Of a DNA stretch of 64,000 nt, positions 16,443 through 25,719 are shown piece after piece; within the stretch, counting starts at the first letter, position 1, and each line of letters begins with the position of its first letter. The translations under genes and the position numbers were made by a program. Under the pieces are notes generated by a model. It ran no database searches, was not told the origin of the DNA, and was given only the letters and a program-made list of their open reading frames with translations. The stretch is taken from positions 1,736,001 to 1,800,000 of the forward strand of contig NZ_AP024650.1 of the NCBI RefSeq assembly GCF_019977275.1, written 5' to 3'. This DNA comes from Arthrobacter sp. StoSoilB19 (GTDB lineage Bacteria; Actinomycetota; Actinomycetes; Actinomycetales; Micrococcaceae).

Positions 16443-18131
16443 ATGGACGATGCACAGGCGCCGGAGGTTCCCGGTTATGACGTCGGCAGGTTGCTGGGCC
16501 GGGGCGGCAGTGCCGACGTGTGGCTGGCCAGGGAACAAAGGACCGGCAGGGATTGCGCGCTCAAATGCTTCCGCGGCGCAGGCCGCCGGTCCCTGGGCAG
16601 CACGGCCGTCAGCGAAGAGGATGTGCGGCGGGAGATCCGGATCCTGTCGGTCCTGGACCACCAGCACCTCATCACGGCGCACGACGTGGTCCGGGTGGCA
16701 GGGCCCGGCGGCGGTACGGCCTTGACCATGGATTATGCCGCCGGCGGCTCGCTGGCCCAGTTGGTGTCTGCCCGTGGCAGGCTCACCGTAGGCGAGACGG
16801 TTACCGTCCTGACTCCCATCTTCCAGGCCCTGGGCTACCTGCATGGAAAAGGCTTCACGCACTCGGATGTCTCGCCCGGGAACGTGCTGTTCACCGGGCA
16901 GGGCAAGCCCATGCTCTCTGACCTCGGCGTCGCCAGGATGCTCGGCGACCCGGGCAGCGCGGCGACCTTTGGAACTGGCGGATTCCTGGATCCTTCCCCC
17001 GTGGACGCCGTCCGCGCCGGCCTCCAGCCAGGGCGCGATGTGTTCTCCGCGGCGGCCCTGGGCTGGTTCTGCCTCACGGGTGAGGCGCCCGGCCGCACTG
17101 CCGATCGTCCGCCGTTGTCCCTCCTGGTTCCAGGTGTCCCCAAGGATCTGGCGGCTGCCCTGGAAGCAGGACTGAACGAGGACCGGAGGCTGCGCCCTGA
17201 CGCGGTGTCGCTGGCCGCGGCCGTTTACCGCAGCGCCGAACCCCAGCCGGTGGACCTCTCCGATGCCGTCCATCCCACCGTCCTGCCAGAGCTGCTGACA
17301 CGGCGGCACGTTCCCGGTCCGTCCAAGGGCGGCAGCCTTCGCATGAAACTCCAGGGCATGCGCCGCCGGATGGAAACCTGGCGCTGGCCAGCGCGGCCGG
17401 TGCCGGCGCCGAACACCGCCCTGCCGCAGTCAAGCGCCCTGCCGCCGTCAAACGCGGCGCCTGCGCCGCGCGGAAGGCACGCGGATGGGACTGTTGCCGG
17501 CCGGGGCACTCGGGTGGTGGTGAGTGCAGTCATGCCGGCAGTTGCTGCGTTGGCAGCCGGAATATGGTGGTTGTCCGCGGCCGCCGGCCAGGGGGCGGGC
17601 CAAGGGGCGGGGCCGGATGGTCCCGCAGCCGGTCGGCCGCCGGTGTCCGCAGCCGCATCCGGGACTGTTGCCGGCGGGACGGAAGCGGTTGGTTCCGTTG
17701 ACGAGGCCCGGCAGCGGGCAAGGGCTACTGATCCCGTGGTTGCCGTGCAGGGGCTGGCGGCGCTGCGGGATTATGCCTTCAGAGCAGGCAGGTTGGAGCT
17801 GCTGGGGGACGTGAACGCCGCCGGGTCACCTGCAGCTGCCGCCGACGAGCGCATCGCCGGCCAACTCCACCCTTCCGGGCACCGCCTCGCCGGATTTACC
17901 AGCACGCTGTCCGGGGTGGCGGCCGAAGACGGCGGGACCCCGGACCGGGCGGTGCTGGCGGTGACATCGGCCACCTCCGGGTACCAAACACTCGATGCGG
18001 CGGGTGCTGTGCTGGCAGCGGGGGCTCCCAGCCCGGAACGGCGGCTTCGGCTGGTCCTGGTGTTCGTGGACGGCCAATGGCGGGTCAGCGACATTCTGGC
18101 GGTCCGCGCGTCCGGGGAAGGGCCGGGCTAG
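16443..18131 (+). CDS. Atypical membrane Ser/Thr protein kinase
   Basis: 562 residues. The kinase domain spans about 8-260: glycine loop LGRGGSADVW, ATP Lys41 in ALKCF, catalytic loop HSDVSPGN with Asp142 and Asn147, and metal-binding Asp160 in SDLGVA (DLG instead of DFG). The activation segment lacks the usual GTPxYxAPE; FLDPSPVD takes its place. A Pro/Ala-rich linker leads to one transmembrane helix near 358-380, then an extracellular domain of about 180 residues with no PASTA repeats. ATG lies 6 nt after TAGACA (16431-16436), suggesting a leaderless mRNA. The sensed ligand and substrates are unknown. Confidence 0.87.
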   Translation: MDDAQAPEVPGYDVGRLLGRGGSADVWLAREQRTGRDCALKCFRGAGRRSLGSTAVSEEDVRREIRILSVLDHQHLITAHDVVRVAGPGGGTALTMDYAAGGSLAQLVSARGRLTVGETVTVLTPIFQALGYLHGKGFTHSDVSPGNVLFTGQGKPMLSDLGVARMLGDPGSAATFGTGGFLDPSPVDAVRAGLQPGRDVFSAAALGWFCLTGEAPGRTADRPPLSLLVPGVPKDLAAALEAGLNEDRRLRPDAVSLAAAVYRSAEPQPVDLSDAVHPTVLPELLTRRHVPGPSKGGSLRMKLQGMRRRMETWRWPARPVPAPNTALPQSSALPPSNAAPAPRGRHADGTVAGRGTRVVVSAVMPAVAALAAGIWWLSAAAGQGAGQGAGPDGPAAGRPPVSAAASGTVAGGTEAVGSVDEARQRARATDPVVAVQGLAALRDYAFRAGRLELLGDVNAAGSPAAAADERIAGQLHPSGHRLAGFTSTLSGVAAEDGGTPDRAVLAVTSATSGYQTLDAAGAVLAAGAPSPERRLRLVLVFVDGQWRVSDILAVRASGEGPG

Positions 18132-19030
18132 GCGGCGGGGTCCTGGCCGGCCACCCAGCGGGCGGCGTCTTCCAGGCGCCCGTGCTGCCATTGGAATCCG
18201 GCCGAGGACAGGACTGCCGGTTCCATCCGCTGGCTGTGCAGCAGCAATTCCTCGCCGAGGCCCGGCATCACGGTGCGCAGCACGGGGGCCGGGACCCTGA
18301 GTATGGCGGGCCGGTGCAGGGCGTGGGCCAGCGCCGCGACGATCGTGTTGACGTTCGCCTGCTCCGGCGCGTTCACATTCACTGCGCCGGAGACCGGTGT
18401 TTCGAGGAGGAAGAGGAAGGCGGCCGTAACGTCCGGAAGCGTTACCCAGGGCCAGAACTGGCGGCCGTTGCCGAACGGACCACCAACTCCCAGGCGCAGC
18501 AGTGGAAGCAGCTTTCCCAGCGCGCCACCGGAACGGCTGAACACCACCCCGGTGCGGGGCGTCACCACGCGTACCCCTGCCGGCGCCATCAGCGCAGCCT
18601 GCTCCCACTCAACGCAGATCTGCGCCAAAGTCCCGGAACCGGCGGGTGCGTCTTCACGCAGGACAGTATTGCCGGCGTCGCCGTAGAAGCCGGACGCCGA
18701 CTGGCTGATGAAGGTTGCCGGCGGGGCATCCAGCTGTGCCATGGCCTGCACCAGTGTCCTGGTGGGCCCCAGCCGGGAACTGAACAGCTCCGCCACCCGC
18801 TTCCGCGTCCAGGGTCTGTCGCCGATTCCGGCACCTGCGAGGTTGACGACGGCGTCTGCCCCGGCAAGGACGCCGGGGTCCAGGACACCGGCCGCCGGAT
18901 CCCAGCGGATTTCGGTGGCACCGGCAGGCGGCCGGCGGACCAGGGACACCACCGAATGGCCGGCGCTGCGGAAGGCTGCGGACATGGAGCTGCCGATGAG
19001 CCCGGAGGCGCCGGCCATGACGATATGCAT
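18128..19030 (-). CDS. SDR39U1-type NAD(P)-dependent epimerase (TIGR01777 family)
   Basis: 300-residue atypical short-chain dehydrogenase. Start chosen at ATG 19030 (MHIVMAGASGLIGSS), which places the nucleotide-binding GASGLIG at the N-terminus; the frame upstream has no support. Other family marks: GADAVVNLAGAGI, SASGFYGDAG (with the Tyr) and PWVTLPDVTAAFLFLLE. Substrate unknown; homologues near the E2/lipB genes are conserved in actinobacteria (Rv2216-like). The stop codons of this gene and the kinase share the four bases CTAG at 18128-18131. Confidence 0.9.
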   Translation of the reverse strand: MHIVMAGASGLIGSSMSAAFRSAGHSVVSLVRRPPAGATEIRWDPAAGVLDPGVLAGADAVVNLAGAGIGDRPWTRKRVAELFSSRLGPTRTLVQAMAQLDAPPATFISQSASGFYGDAGNTVLREDAPAGSGTLAQICVEWEQAALMAPAGVRVVTPRTGVVFSRSGGALGKLLPLLRLGVGGPFGNGRQFWPWVTLPDVTAAFLFLLETPVSGAVNVNAPEQANVNTIVAALAHALHRPAILRVPAPVLRTVMPGLGEELLLHSQRMEPAVLSSAGFQWQHGRLEDAARWVAGQDPAA

Positions 19031-19103
19031 GGTCCATCTCACCACGGCAGCAAGGGCTGTGTACCTCCCGCGGCGCAGGGGAGGGGTTGACTATGATCGA
19101 ACG

Positions 19104-22100
19104 ATGACCTCTTCGAGCTACTTCCGTTTCCCGCATTTGCACGGCGATCTGGTCACTTTCGTGGCCGAGGACGACGTGTGGATTGCGCCCCTGGACGGCG
19201 GCCGCGCGTGGCGCGTCTCGTCGCTCCAGCTTCCTGCCCGCAACCCGCGTTTCACCCCGGACGGCAAGCGCCTGGTCTGGACGGTTGTGCAGGGAACGGC
19301 GCCGGAAGTTGTGTCGGCACGGGTCGACGGCGGCGGGTACCGCCAGCGCACCTACTTTGGCCACAGCACCACGAAGGTCAAGGGATTCACTGCCGGCGGT
19401 TCGGTGGTGGTCACCAGCGCCTTCCGCCAGGCCGAAAGCCGGCACACCCACGCATACAGTGTCCCTTTGGAGGGCGGCTGGGCGCAGGAGCTCCCCTACG
19501 GGCCGGTGGAATCCGTTGCATTTGGCCCCGAGGTGGGCGACGAACGTCCCGTGGTGCTGGCCAGCGTGCTGTCCCGCGAACCGGCCTGGTGGAAGCGGTA
19601 CCGTGGCGGGACGGCGGGAAAACTGTGGATCGACCGCGACGGCAACGGGGAGTTCGAGCGGCTGCTGCCGGACGTTGACGGCAACCTCACCGATCCCCTG
19701 TGGGTGGACGGCCGGATTGCCTTCCTGTCCGACCACGAAGGCTACGGCAACCTGTACTCGGTCCTTCCCAACGGACAGGACCTGCGGCGCCACACCGACC
19801 ACCAGGACTTTTACGTCCGGCACGCCGCCTCGGACGGCAAGCGCGTCATTTTCGAATCAGCCGGCGAACTCTGGGTCCTGAATGATCTTGGCTCGGAGGC
19901 TGTAAAGCTGGACATCACCCTTGGCTCGGCATCGCAGACCAGGCGTCCCGCCCTCCTTGATGCCGTCAAGCACCTCGGCGCGGTGGCGCCGGATGCGGCG
20001 GGGGCCGCCAGCGCGGTGGAGTCGCACGGAACCATCCACTGGCTGCGGCACAAGGACGGGCCGTCCCGCATCATCGAGGCCACCCCGGGAGTGCGGGCCC
20101 GGCTTCCCCGGCCCTTGGGGGATGGCCGCATCGCCTACATCGCGGACCACGACGGCGTGGAGGCACTGCATATCAAGGACATTGCCGCTCCAGTACCGCA
20201 CGGCGCCGGGCACGCGCCGGCAAGCGGCGGCAAGGCCGGCGCAATCTCTGAAACTCCCGATTCTGGAAATCCCGCTCCCGCCGATACGGCACAGGACGGC
20301 GCGGCAGGGCCGGAAACGGTCAGCCTGCCGCAGCCTGTTCCCGCGTCCGGCGCGGCAGTGCTGTCCGGAGGGGCCGTCCACGTGCCCGCGGACGACGAAC
20401 AGCAGGCAGATGTTGCACCGCAGGCCCCGGCCCCCGCGGCCGACGCCCAGGAACCCGCGGCAGAACCAGGCATCACCGTCCCCACGCCGTCACGCGCCAG
20501 TTCGCTGGAAGCAAGCCCCGACGGCCGCTGGGTTGCCCTGGGTACCTCGTTTGGCGACGTGCACGTCCTGGACACCCGCAGCGGAGATCTCTCGCGGGTG
20601 GCCAGCATTGGCGAAGGCAGCATCTCCGAGCTGGCATGGTCGGCGGACTCCCGCTGGCTGGCCTGGTCTGAACCGGTCACGTCCTTTGGCTCGCGCAGCC
20701 GGCTGCGCCTGGCCACCGTTGACCAGCTCGATGCCGAACCGGTGGACGTGACCGACGGACGCTTCCGCGACGCCTCGCCCGCCTTCACCCCGGACGGAAA
20801 GTTCCTCGCCTTCCTGTCCAACCGCAGCTTCGATCCCGTGTACGACGGACACTCGTTCGACCTCTCCTTCCCCAGCCCCATCAAGCCGTACCTCGTGGCA
20901 CTCGCCGCGGAGACGCCGTCGCCCTTTGGCCCTTCCGTTGATCCCGCGGGCGCCGGGCCGGAAACCACAACGGACGCGGATGCCACAGCCGGCGCCGAAG
21001 CACGGGATGATGCCGTGCCTGCCGTGCACGTGGACGCGGAGGGCCTGGCGCACCGCGTCATCAGCGTTCCCGTGCCGCAGGGCAACTACAGCTCGCTGAA
21101 GGCCGTTGACGGCGCCCTCCTCTGGCTCGACTCAGCCCTGGCCGGCGTGACCGGCGACGGAAAGGCCAGCCAGGAGGACAAGGACGCCAGCCCCAGCCTG
21201 GTCCGGTACGACATCGGACGGCGCAGGCAGACCACCCTGGTGGACGCCGTGGACAGCTACCGGCTCTCCGGCGACCGCAGCAAGGTGGTACTGGTTTCCG
21301 ACAAACAGGTCACCGTGGTGCCTTCTGACGCCAAGGCGGACGAGGACTCCGGCAAGGCAGTCAAAGTGGACCTGGGCCGCATCCGCGTCCTGATGGACCC
21401 GCTCAGCGTCTGGGGACAGGCGTTCGATGAAGCCTGGCGCCTGCAGCGGGACTTTTTCTGGACCGAGGACATGGCGGGGCAGGACTGGGAATCCATCCAC
21501 GCCCGCTACCGGCCCCTGGTCGGGCGGCTGGGCTCCCACGATGACCTGGTGGACCTGCTGTGGGAACTGCACGGCGAGCTGGGGACATCGCACGCATACG
21601 TGCGCCCCGCTCCGGTTGCCGAACGCGGCAGCCGGGGACAGGGCAGGCTGGGCGCAGACCTGGCGCACACCGCCCACGGCTGGGAAATCAGCCGCATCCT
21701 GGCCGGCGAGTCCTCCGACCCGCTTGCCATCTCCCCGCTGACCAGGCCCGGGGTTGGGGCCAAGGCGGGAGACATCCTGCTGGCCATTGACGGCGTCCCG
21801 TTGTCCGGAGCCGTCACCCCGGCCATGCAGTTGGTGGGAGCGGCCGGCCGTGCCGTGGAGCTGACCCTCCTCAACGGCCCGGGGCACGGCGGTGCCCAAG
21901 GCACCCAGCGCCGGGTCGCCGTCGTGCCCATCAAGGATGAGGAGCGGCTGCGTTACCAGGAATGGGTTGCCGGCAACCGGCGCACCGTCCGGGAAGCGTC
22001 CAACGGAACCTTTGGCTACCTGCATATCCCGGACATGATGGCCAACGGCTGGGCGCAGCTGCACCGCGACCTCGATACGGAAACAGCTCTTGACGGCCTG

Positions 22101-22646
22101 ATCGTCGATGTCCGCCGCAACCGTGGGGGACACACATCGCAGCTCGTCGCGGAACTGATAGGCCGCAAGGTCACCGGATGGAGCATGCCGCGCGGGGAAA
22201 AGCCGCGGACCTACCCCCACCACGCACCCAGGGGGCCCGTGATCATCCTCGCGGACGAGTTTGCCGGGTCCGACGGCGACATCATCACCCAGGTCTCGAA
22301 GCTGCGTGGCATCGGCCCGGTCATCGGAACACGTACGTGGGGCGGTGTGGTGGGCATCGACAACCGGTTCGCGCTGGCGGACGGCACCGGCGTCACCCAG
22401 CCCCGCTATGCCAACTGGTTCAGCGGCGGCGTGGGGTGGAGCGTGGAGAACTACGGCGTTGATCCGGACATCGAAGTGACCTTCCCGCCGCACGCCTACG
22501 CCGCGGGGCGCGATCCCCAATTGGAGTACGGCATTGGGGCGCTGAAGGAAATGATCCAGGAACTGCCGACCGACCGGCCGCCGGCGCGTTCCGGCTACCG
22601 CCGGTTGAAGCCCGCTCCGCTGCCCGCCCGCCGGCAGGAGAGCTAG
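19104..22646 (+). CDS. Tricorn protease (S41 family)
   Basis: Large cytoplasmic peptidase expected to trim oligopeptides made by other proteases. Start chosen at ATG 19104, 6 nt after TATGAT (19092-19097), giving 1180 residues; the frame extends upstream over the epimerase gene but that part is antisense to it. N-terminal beta-propeller repeats (FTPDGKRL, FTPDGKFL), then core and PDZ domains. Active-site residues: TSH near 828-830 and the nucleophile Ser in FAGSDGD near 1055; VENYGVDPDIEV may hold the conserved Glu. An Ala/Pro-rich insert at about 370-462 is unusual. Confidence 0.93.
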   Translation: MTSSSYFRFPHLHGDLVTFVAEDDVWIAPLDGGRAWRVSSLQLPARNPRFTPDGKRLVWTVVQGTAPEVVSARVDGGGYRQRTYFGHSTTKVKGFTAGGSVVVTSAFRQAESRHTHAYSVPLEGGWAQELPYGPVESVAFGPEVGDERPVVLASVLSREPAWWKRYRGGTAGKLWIDRDGNGEFERLLPDVDGNLTDPLWVDGRIAFLSDHEGYGNLYSVLPNGQDLRRHTDHQDFYVRHAASDGKRVIFESAGELWVLNDLGSEAVKLDITLGSASQTRRPALLDAVKHLGAVAPDAAGAASAVESHGTIHWLRHKDGPSRIIEATPGVRARLPRPLGDGRIAYIADHDGVEALHIKDIAAPVPHGAGHAPASGGKAGAISETPDSGNPAPADTAQDGAAGPETVSLPQPVPASGAAVLSGGAVHVPADDEQQADVAPQAPAPAADAQEPAAEPGITVPTPSRASSLEASPDGRWVALGTSFGDVHVLDTRSGDLSRVASIGEGSISELAWSADSRWLAWSEPVTSFGSRSRLRLATVDQLDAEPVDVTDGRFRDASPAFTPDGKFLAFLSNRSFDPVYDGHSFDLSFPSPIKPYLVALAAETPSPFGPSVDPAGAGPETTTDADATAGAEARDDAVPAVHVDAEGLAHRVISVPVPQGNYSSLKAVDGALLWLDSALAGVTGDGKASQEDKDASPSLVRYDIGRRRQTTLVDAVDSYRLSGDRSKVVLVSDKQVTVVPSDAKADEDSGKAVKVDLGRIRVLMDPLSVWGQAFDEAWRLQRDFFWTEDMAGQDWESIHARYRPLVGRLGSHDDLVDLLWELHGELGTSHAYVRPAPVAERGSRGQGRLGADLAHTAHGWEISRILAGESSDPLAISPLTRPGVGAKAGDILLAIDGVPLSGAVTPAMQLVGAAGRAVELTLLNGPGHGGAQGTQRRVAVVPIKDEERLRYQEWVAGNRRTVREASNGTFGYLHIPDMMANGWAQLHRDLDTETALDGLIVDVRRNRGGHTSQLVAELIGRKVTGWSMPRGEKPRTYPHHAPRGPVIILADEFAGSDGDIITQVSKLRGIGPVIGTRTWGGVVGIDNRFALADGTGVTQPRYANWFSGGVGWSVENYGVDPDIEVTFPPHAYAAGRDPQLEYGIGALKEMIQELPTDRPPARSGYRRLKPAPLPARRQES

Positions 22647-22661
22647 CCTTCACCGGCAACA

Positions 22662-22708
22662 GCAAAGGCCCTGCCTTTCCGGGATTGCCCGGAAGGCAGG
22701 GCCTTTGC
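22662..22708. terminator. Terminator after the Tricorn gene
   Basis: A stem of about 21 bp joins 22662-22683 to 22688-22708 with a single T bulge and a 4-nt loop. It contains AAAGGCC/GGCCTTT arms, so weak T-runs face both ways. It serves the convergent Tricorn and OsmC genes. Confidence 0.8.
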
Positions 22709-22756
22709 GTTGTGCAGACGGTGGCGCTCAGATCATGCGCTCAAGGCCGGCGTGGC

Positions 22757-23185
22757 CTAGGACTGCAGGGTGGCGTCCAGGGTGATCTCGATGCCGGCCA
22801 GGGCCTGGGACACGGGGCAACCCTTCTTGGCGGCTTCGGCAATGCGCTGGAAGTCTTCCTGCGAGATGCCGGGGATGCGGGCCTCCAGGGTCAGGTGGCT
22901 GCCGGTGATGCCGGTGCCGGGCTGGAAGCCAACCTCGGACCTGGTGTTGACCTCCTCCGGCGTGAATCCCGCCTGGCTGAGTTCGTGGCTGAAGGCCATG
23001 GAGAAGCAGGCGGAGTGGGCTGCAGCGATCAGCTCTTCGGGGCTGGTCTTTCCGCCGGCAGCCTCCGTGCGCGCCTTCCAGGTGACATCGAAGGTGCCCA
23101 GGCCGGAGCTGTCCAGGGTGGTGTTGCCAGAGCCCTCGGTCAGGCTTCCGGTCCATACCGTGTGGGCGTTGCGTGTTGTAGCCAT
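22757..23185 (-). CDS. OsmC/Ohr-type peroxiredoxin
   Basis: Thiol peroxidase of the OsmC family that reduces organic hydroperoxides. I start it at ATG 23185 (MATTRNAHTVWTGSLTEGSG) behind GAGGAGAG, giving 142 residues, the family length; the longer upstream frame is spurious. The two redox cysteines lie in AAHSACFSMAFS and KGCPVSQAL. Sequence is closer to OsmC (osmotically inducible) than to Ohr. Single gene, convergent with the Tricorn gene. Confidence 0.92.
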   Translation of the reverse strand: MATTRNAHTVWTGSLTEGSGNTTLDSSGLGTFDVTWKARTEAAGGKTSPEELIAAAHSACFSMAFSHELSQAGFTPEEVNTRSEVGFQPGTGITGSHLTLEARIPGISQEDFQRIAEAAKKGCPVSQALAGIEITLDATLQS

Positions 23186-23325
23186 GTCTCTCCTCAGCGT
23201 CGATTCGATCCGGGCCCGGCACCCGCGGCCGGACCCACCGTTTTCCATCCTAGGGACCAGGCACCTCCGGTGCACGGATTGTCCGCTCTCAGAGGATTAT
23301 GACCGGGGTCCCCGGGGTGGAGCGG

Positions 23326-23679
23326 TTACTGCCAGATGGCGGCGATGGCGATGTTGACCAGGGCCAGCCCGCCCACGCCATGGGCGAGCACGGTGGAGAC
23401 GGGCTGGCCGTTCTTGGCCTTGCGTGTCCCAATGACAGCCAGGACGGCGACCACGACGGCGATGACGAACTTGATGCCCAGCTTGGCGTAGTTGGGATCC
23501 TTGTCCGGCAGGAACGGCAGGATGCCCATCATGGCGATGCCGGTCAGCAGTTGCAGGAAGGCGCCGTCACGCTGGCGGGGGTGCACGGTGGGCGTCCGCA
23601 TCGTGGCGATCCAGTAGCCCACGATCATGGCGGCTCCCACCACGTGCAGGAAAACCAGGATGTTGAAGAGAATATTCAT
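23326..23679 (-). CDS. Small integral membrane protein
   Basis: 117-residue protein with about four membrane helices: 5-24 (FNILVFLHVVGAAMIVGYWI), 42-57 (LLTGIAMMGILPFL), 68-84 (IKFVIAVVVAVLAVIGT) and 97-115 (LAHGVGGLALVNIAIAAIW). The first helix contains the FLHVVGA pattern seen in DUF2269- and CopD-like proteins, but I cannot assign a family. ATG follows TAAGCT (minus strand, 23691-23686) by 6 nt; the same bases also give a weak GGAG. Confidence 0.7.
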   Translation of the reverse strand: MNILFNILVFLHVVGAAMIVGYWIATMRTPTVHPRQRDGAFLQLLTGIAMMGILPFLPDKDPNYAKLGIKFVIAVVVAVLAVIGTRKAKNGQPVSTVLAHGVGGLALVNIAIAAIWQ

Positions 23680-23770
23680 GGCTCCAGCTTAGCCAGTCAG
23701 TTCTACGGCCCGTAGCAAAGCCACGCGCACGGGGGCTCCGGGCGCAGGCGGCTGCGTTGGTTAAACCGCG

Positions 23771-23819
23771 ACGGCGGTGCCGGCTGCGGGAGGTTTCCCA
23801 CCCATGCCGGCACCGCCGT
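23771..23819 (-). terminator. Hairpin downstream of the E2 gene
   Basis: ACGGCGGTGCCGGC (23771-23784) pairs with GCCGGCACCGCCGT (23806-23819), enclosing a small GGGA-GGTT-TCCC stem. It begins 20 bp after the sucB stop on the minus strand, followed by GCGGTTTAA, so termination is plausible but the T-tract is poor. Confidence 0.6.
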
Positions 23820-23838
23820 TGTCGTATTGCTGCGGAGG

Positions 23839-25605
23839 CTAGAGCCCCAGGTCCGCTTCGAAGGCGCCTTCTTCGAGGCGTGCCTTCAGGGTCTGGAGGA
23901 ACCGGCCGGCGTCGGCACCGTCCACCAGGCGGTGGTCGTACGTCAGGGACAGGTACATCATGGAGCGGATGGCGATCGAGTCGTCACCGTTTTCGTCAGC
24001 AACCACGACGGGCCGCTTGACGATGGCGCCGGTGCCCAGGATGCCCACCTGCGGCTGGTTGATGATCGGGGTGTCGAACAGCGCGCCCACCGAGCCGATG
24101 TTCGTGATGCTGAACGTGCCGCCGGACAGTTCGTCCGGGCCGATCTTGCCGTCGCGGGTGCGGGAGGCAACGTCGGCGATCTTGCCGGCGAGGCCGGCAA
24201 GGTTCAGGTTGCCGGCGTCTGCGATGACCGGAACCAGCAGGCCCTTGTCAGTGTCGACGGCGATCGCCAGGTGTTCGGCGTTGTGGTAGGTGATTTCCTG
24301 CTTGTCCTCGTCGTAGGCAGCGTTGAGCTTGGGGTGCTGCTTGAGGGCCTCGGCCACGGCCTTGGCGATGAAGGGCAGGAACGTCAGCTTGGTGCCGTTC
24401 TGGGCCTGGAAAGAGTTCTTGGCCCTGGCGCGCAGCTTGGCGACCTTGGTCATGTCCACCTCGTGGACCTGGGTGAGCTGGGTGGAGATCTCCAGGGACT
24501 CGCGCATGCGCCGGGCAATGACCTGGCGGATGCGGGGAGCCTTCTGGGTGGTGCCGCGCAGCGAGGAGGCAGCTCCAGCCGATGCGGCCGGTGCGGATGC
24601 GGCAGGGGTTGCGGCCGGTGCGGCAGCGGGAGCCGCCTTGGCTTCAGCGGCGGCGATGACATCCTGCTTGCGGATGCGGCCGCCGACGCCGGTGCCGGAC
24701 AGTGAAGTGATGTCCACCCCGTGCTGGTTGGCCAGCTTGCGGACCAGGGGAGTGACGTAGCCGGATTCGGACCCGTTGGCCGGTGCGGCCTCCTGGGCTG
24801 CAGGGGCTGCAGCGGGAGCGGGGGCTGCCTTGGGCGCTTCCTGGGCGGGTGCCGGAGCAGCGGGGGCCGGGGCGGCAGCCGGAGCTTCCTGCTGGGGGGC
24901 TTCCTGCCGGGGAGCCTCGGCGGGGGCCGGTGCAGCCTGGGGAGCCGGAGCAGCGGCAGCGCCGGAGCCGATGACGGCCAGCACGGAACCGACTTCAACG
25001 GTCTCGTCCTCATTGACCCGGATTTCCTGCAGCGTGCCGGCAACCGGGGACGGGATCTCGGTGTCCACCTTGTCCGTGGAGACTTCCAGCAGGGGCTCGT
25101 CGACCTCCACCTGGTCGCCAACGGCCTTGAGCCAGCGGGTGACAGTGCCTTCGGTGACGCTTTCGCCCAGTGCGGGGAGGGTTACTTCATGGCTTTCGCC
25201 GCCGCCTGCGGCCGGTGCCTCCGGTGCGGAATTTTCCTGGGCGGAAGTTTCCTGGGCCGGGGCTTCAGGAGCGGGTGCCTCGGTGGAAGGTGCCTCCGCA
25301 GGAGCGGGAGCTTCCTGGGCCGGTGCCGCAGCGGGAGCTTCCCCGGCTGGGGCGGAACCGCCGCCGGAGCCGTCACCAATGCGTACCAGGGGTGCGCCTA
25401 CCTCGGCGGTCTCGTCTTCAGCGACCAGGATTTCTTCAATCACGCCAGCTACAGGAGAGGGGATTTCAGTGTCTACTTTGTCGGTGGAGACTTCGAGCAG
25501 CGGCTCGTCCACCTCTACCCGGTCACCTACCTGCTTGAGCCAGCGGGTGACGGTTCCTTCGGTGACACTCTCACCGAGGGCGGGCAAGTTAACGGATTCA
25601 GACAT
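23839..25605 (-). CDS. sucB: Dihydrolipoamide acyltransferase E2 with two lipoyl domains
   Basis: E2 of a 2-oxoacid dehydrogenase complex. ATG at 25605 ([17 protein letters not shown]) gives 588 residues; the longer frame upstream is unsupported. Domains: lipoyl 1 (about 1-76, lipoylated Lys43), Ala/Pro/Glu linker, lipoyl 2 (about 138-214, Lys179), second linker, E3-binding domain ([17 protein letters not shown]...GRIRKQDV), and C-terminal catalytic domain with HRLVDG. Annotated as succinyltransferase by family naming, but in actinobacteria such an E2 often serves pyruvate dehydrogenase (DlaT) and is shared with the 2-oxoglutarate complex. Just downstream of lpdA. Confidence 0.92.
   Translation of the reverse strand: MSESVNLPALGESVTEGTVTRWLKQVGDRVEVDEPLLEVSTDKVDTEIPSPVAGVIEEILVAEDETAEVGAPLVRIGDGSGGGSAPAGEAPAAAPAQEAPAPAEAPSTEAPAPEAPAQETSAQENSAPEAPAAGGGESHEVTLPALGESVTEGTVTRWLKAVGDQVEVDEPLLEVSTDKVDTEIPSPVAGTLQEIRVNEDETVEVGSVLAVIGSGAAAAPAPQAAPAPAEAPRQEAPQQEAPAAAPAPAAPAPAQEAPKAAPAPAAAPAAQEAAPANGSESGYVTPLVRKLANQHGVDITSLSGTGVGGRIRKQDVIAAAEAKAAPAAAPAATPAASAPAASAGAASSLRGTTQKAPRIRQVIARRMRESLEISTQLTQVHEVDMTKVAKLRARAKNSFQAQNGTKLTFLPFIAKAVAEALKQHPKLNAAYDEDKQEITYHNAEHLAIAVDTDKGLLVPVIADAGNLNLAGLAGKIADVASRTRDGKIGPDELSGGTFSITNIGSVGALFDTPIINQPQVGILGTGAIVKRPVVVADENGDDSIAIRSMMYLSLTYDHRLVDGADAGRFLQTLKARLEEGAFEADLGL
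25025..25600 (-). repeat. Duplicated lipoyl-domain DNA
   Basis: The stretches around 25025-25195 and 25435-25600 encode near-identical lipoyl domains (both contain [21 protein letters not shown]) and remain similar at DNA level with synonymous differences. This is an internal domain duplication within sucB, common in the family. Confidence 0.85.
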
Positions 25606-25719
25606 GTCGTCCCCGTTCTCCTTATTGATCTTTAGTGCGAATGATTGCTGCCTTGTTGGAAGCCTAGTGCACCCGGTCTGGACGACCGGGTGCACCGGGC
25701 CTGGTAATGCTGCGGAAAA

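Noticed and set aside
18708-19103. 132-residue N-terminal extension of the Tricorn gene
   Set aside because: Overlaps the epimerase gene in antisense, and a -10-like TATGAT plus the conserved FRFPHLHGD start support ATG at 19104.
23186-23275. N-terminal extension of the OsmC protein
   Set aside because: Arg-rich and unlike the family; a strong GAGGAGAG site precedes the ATG at 23185.
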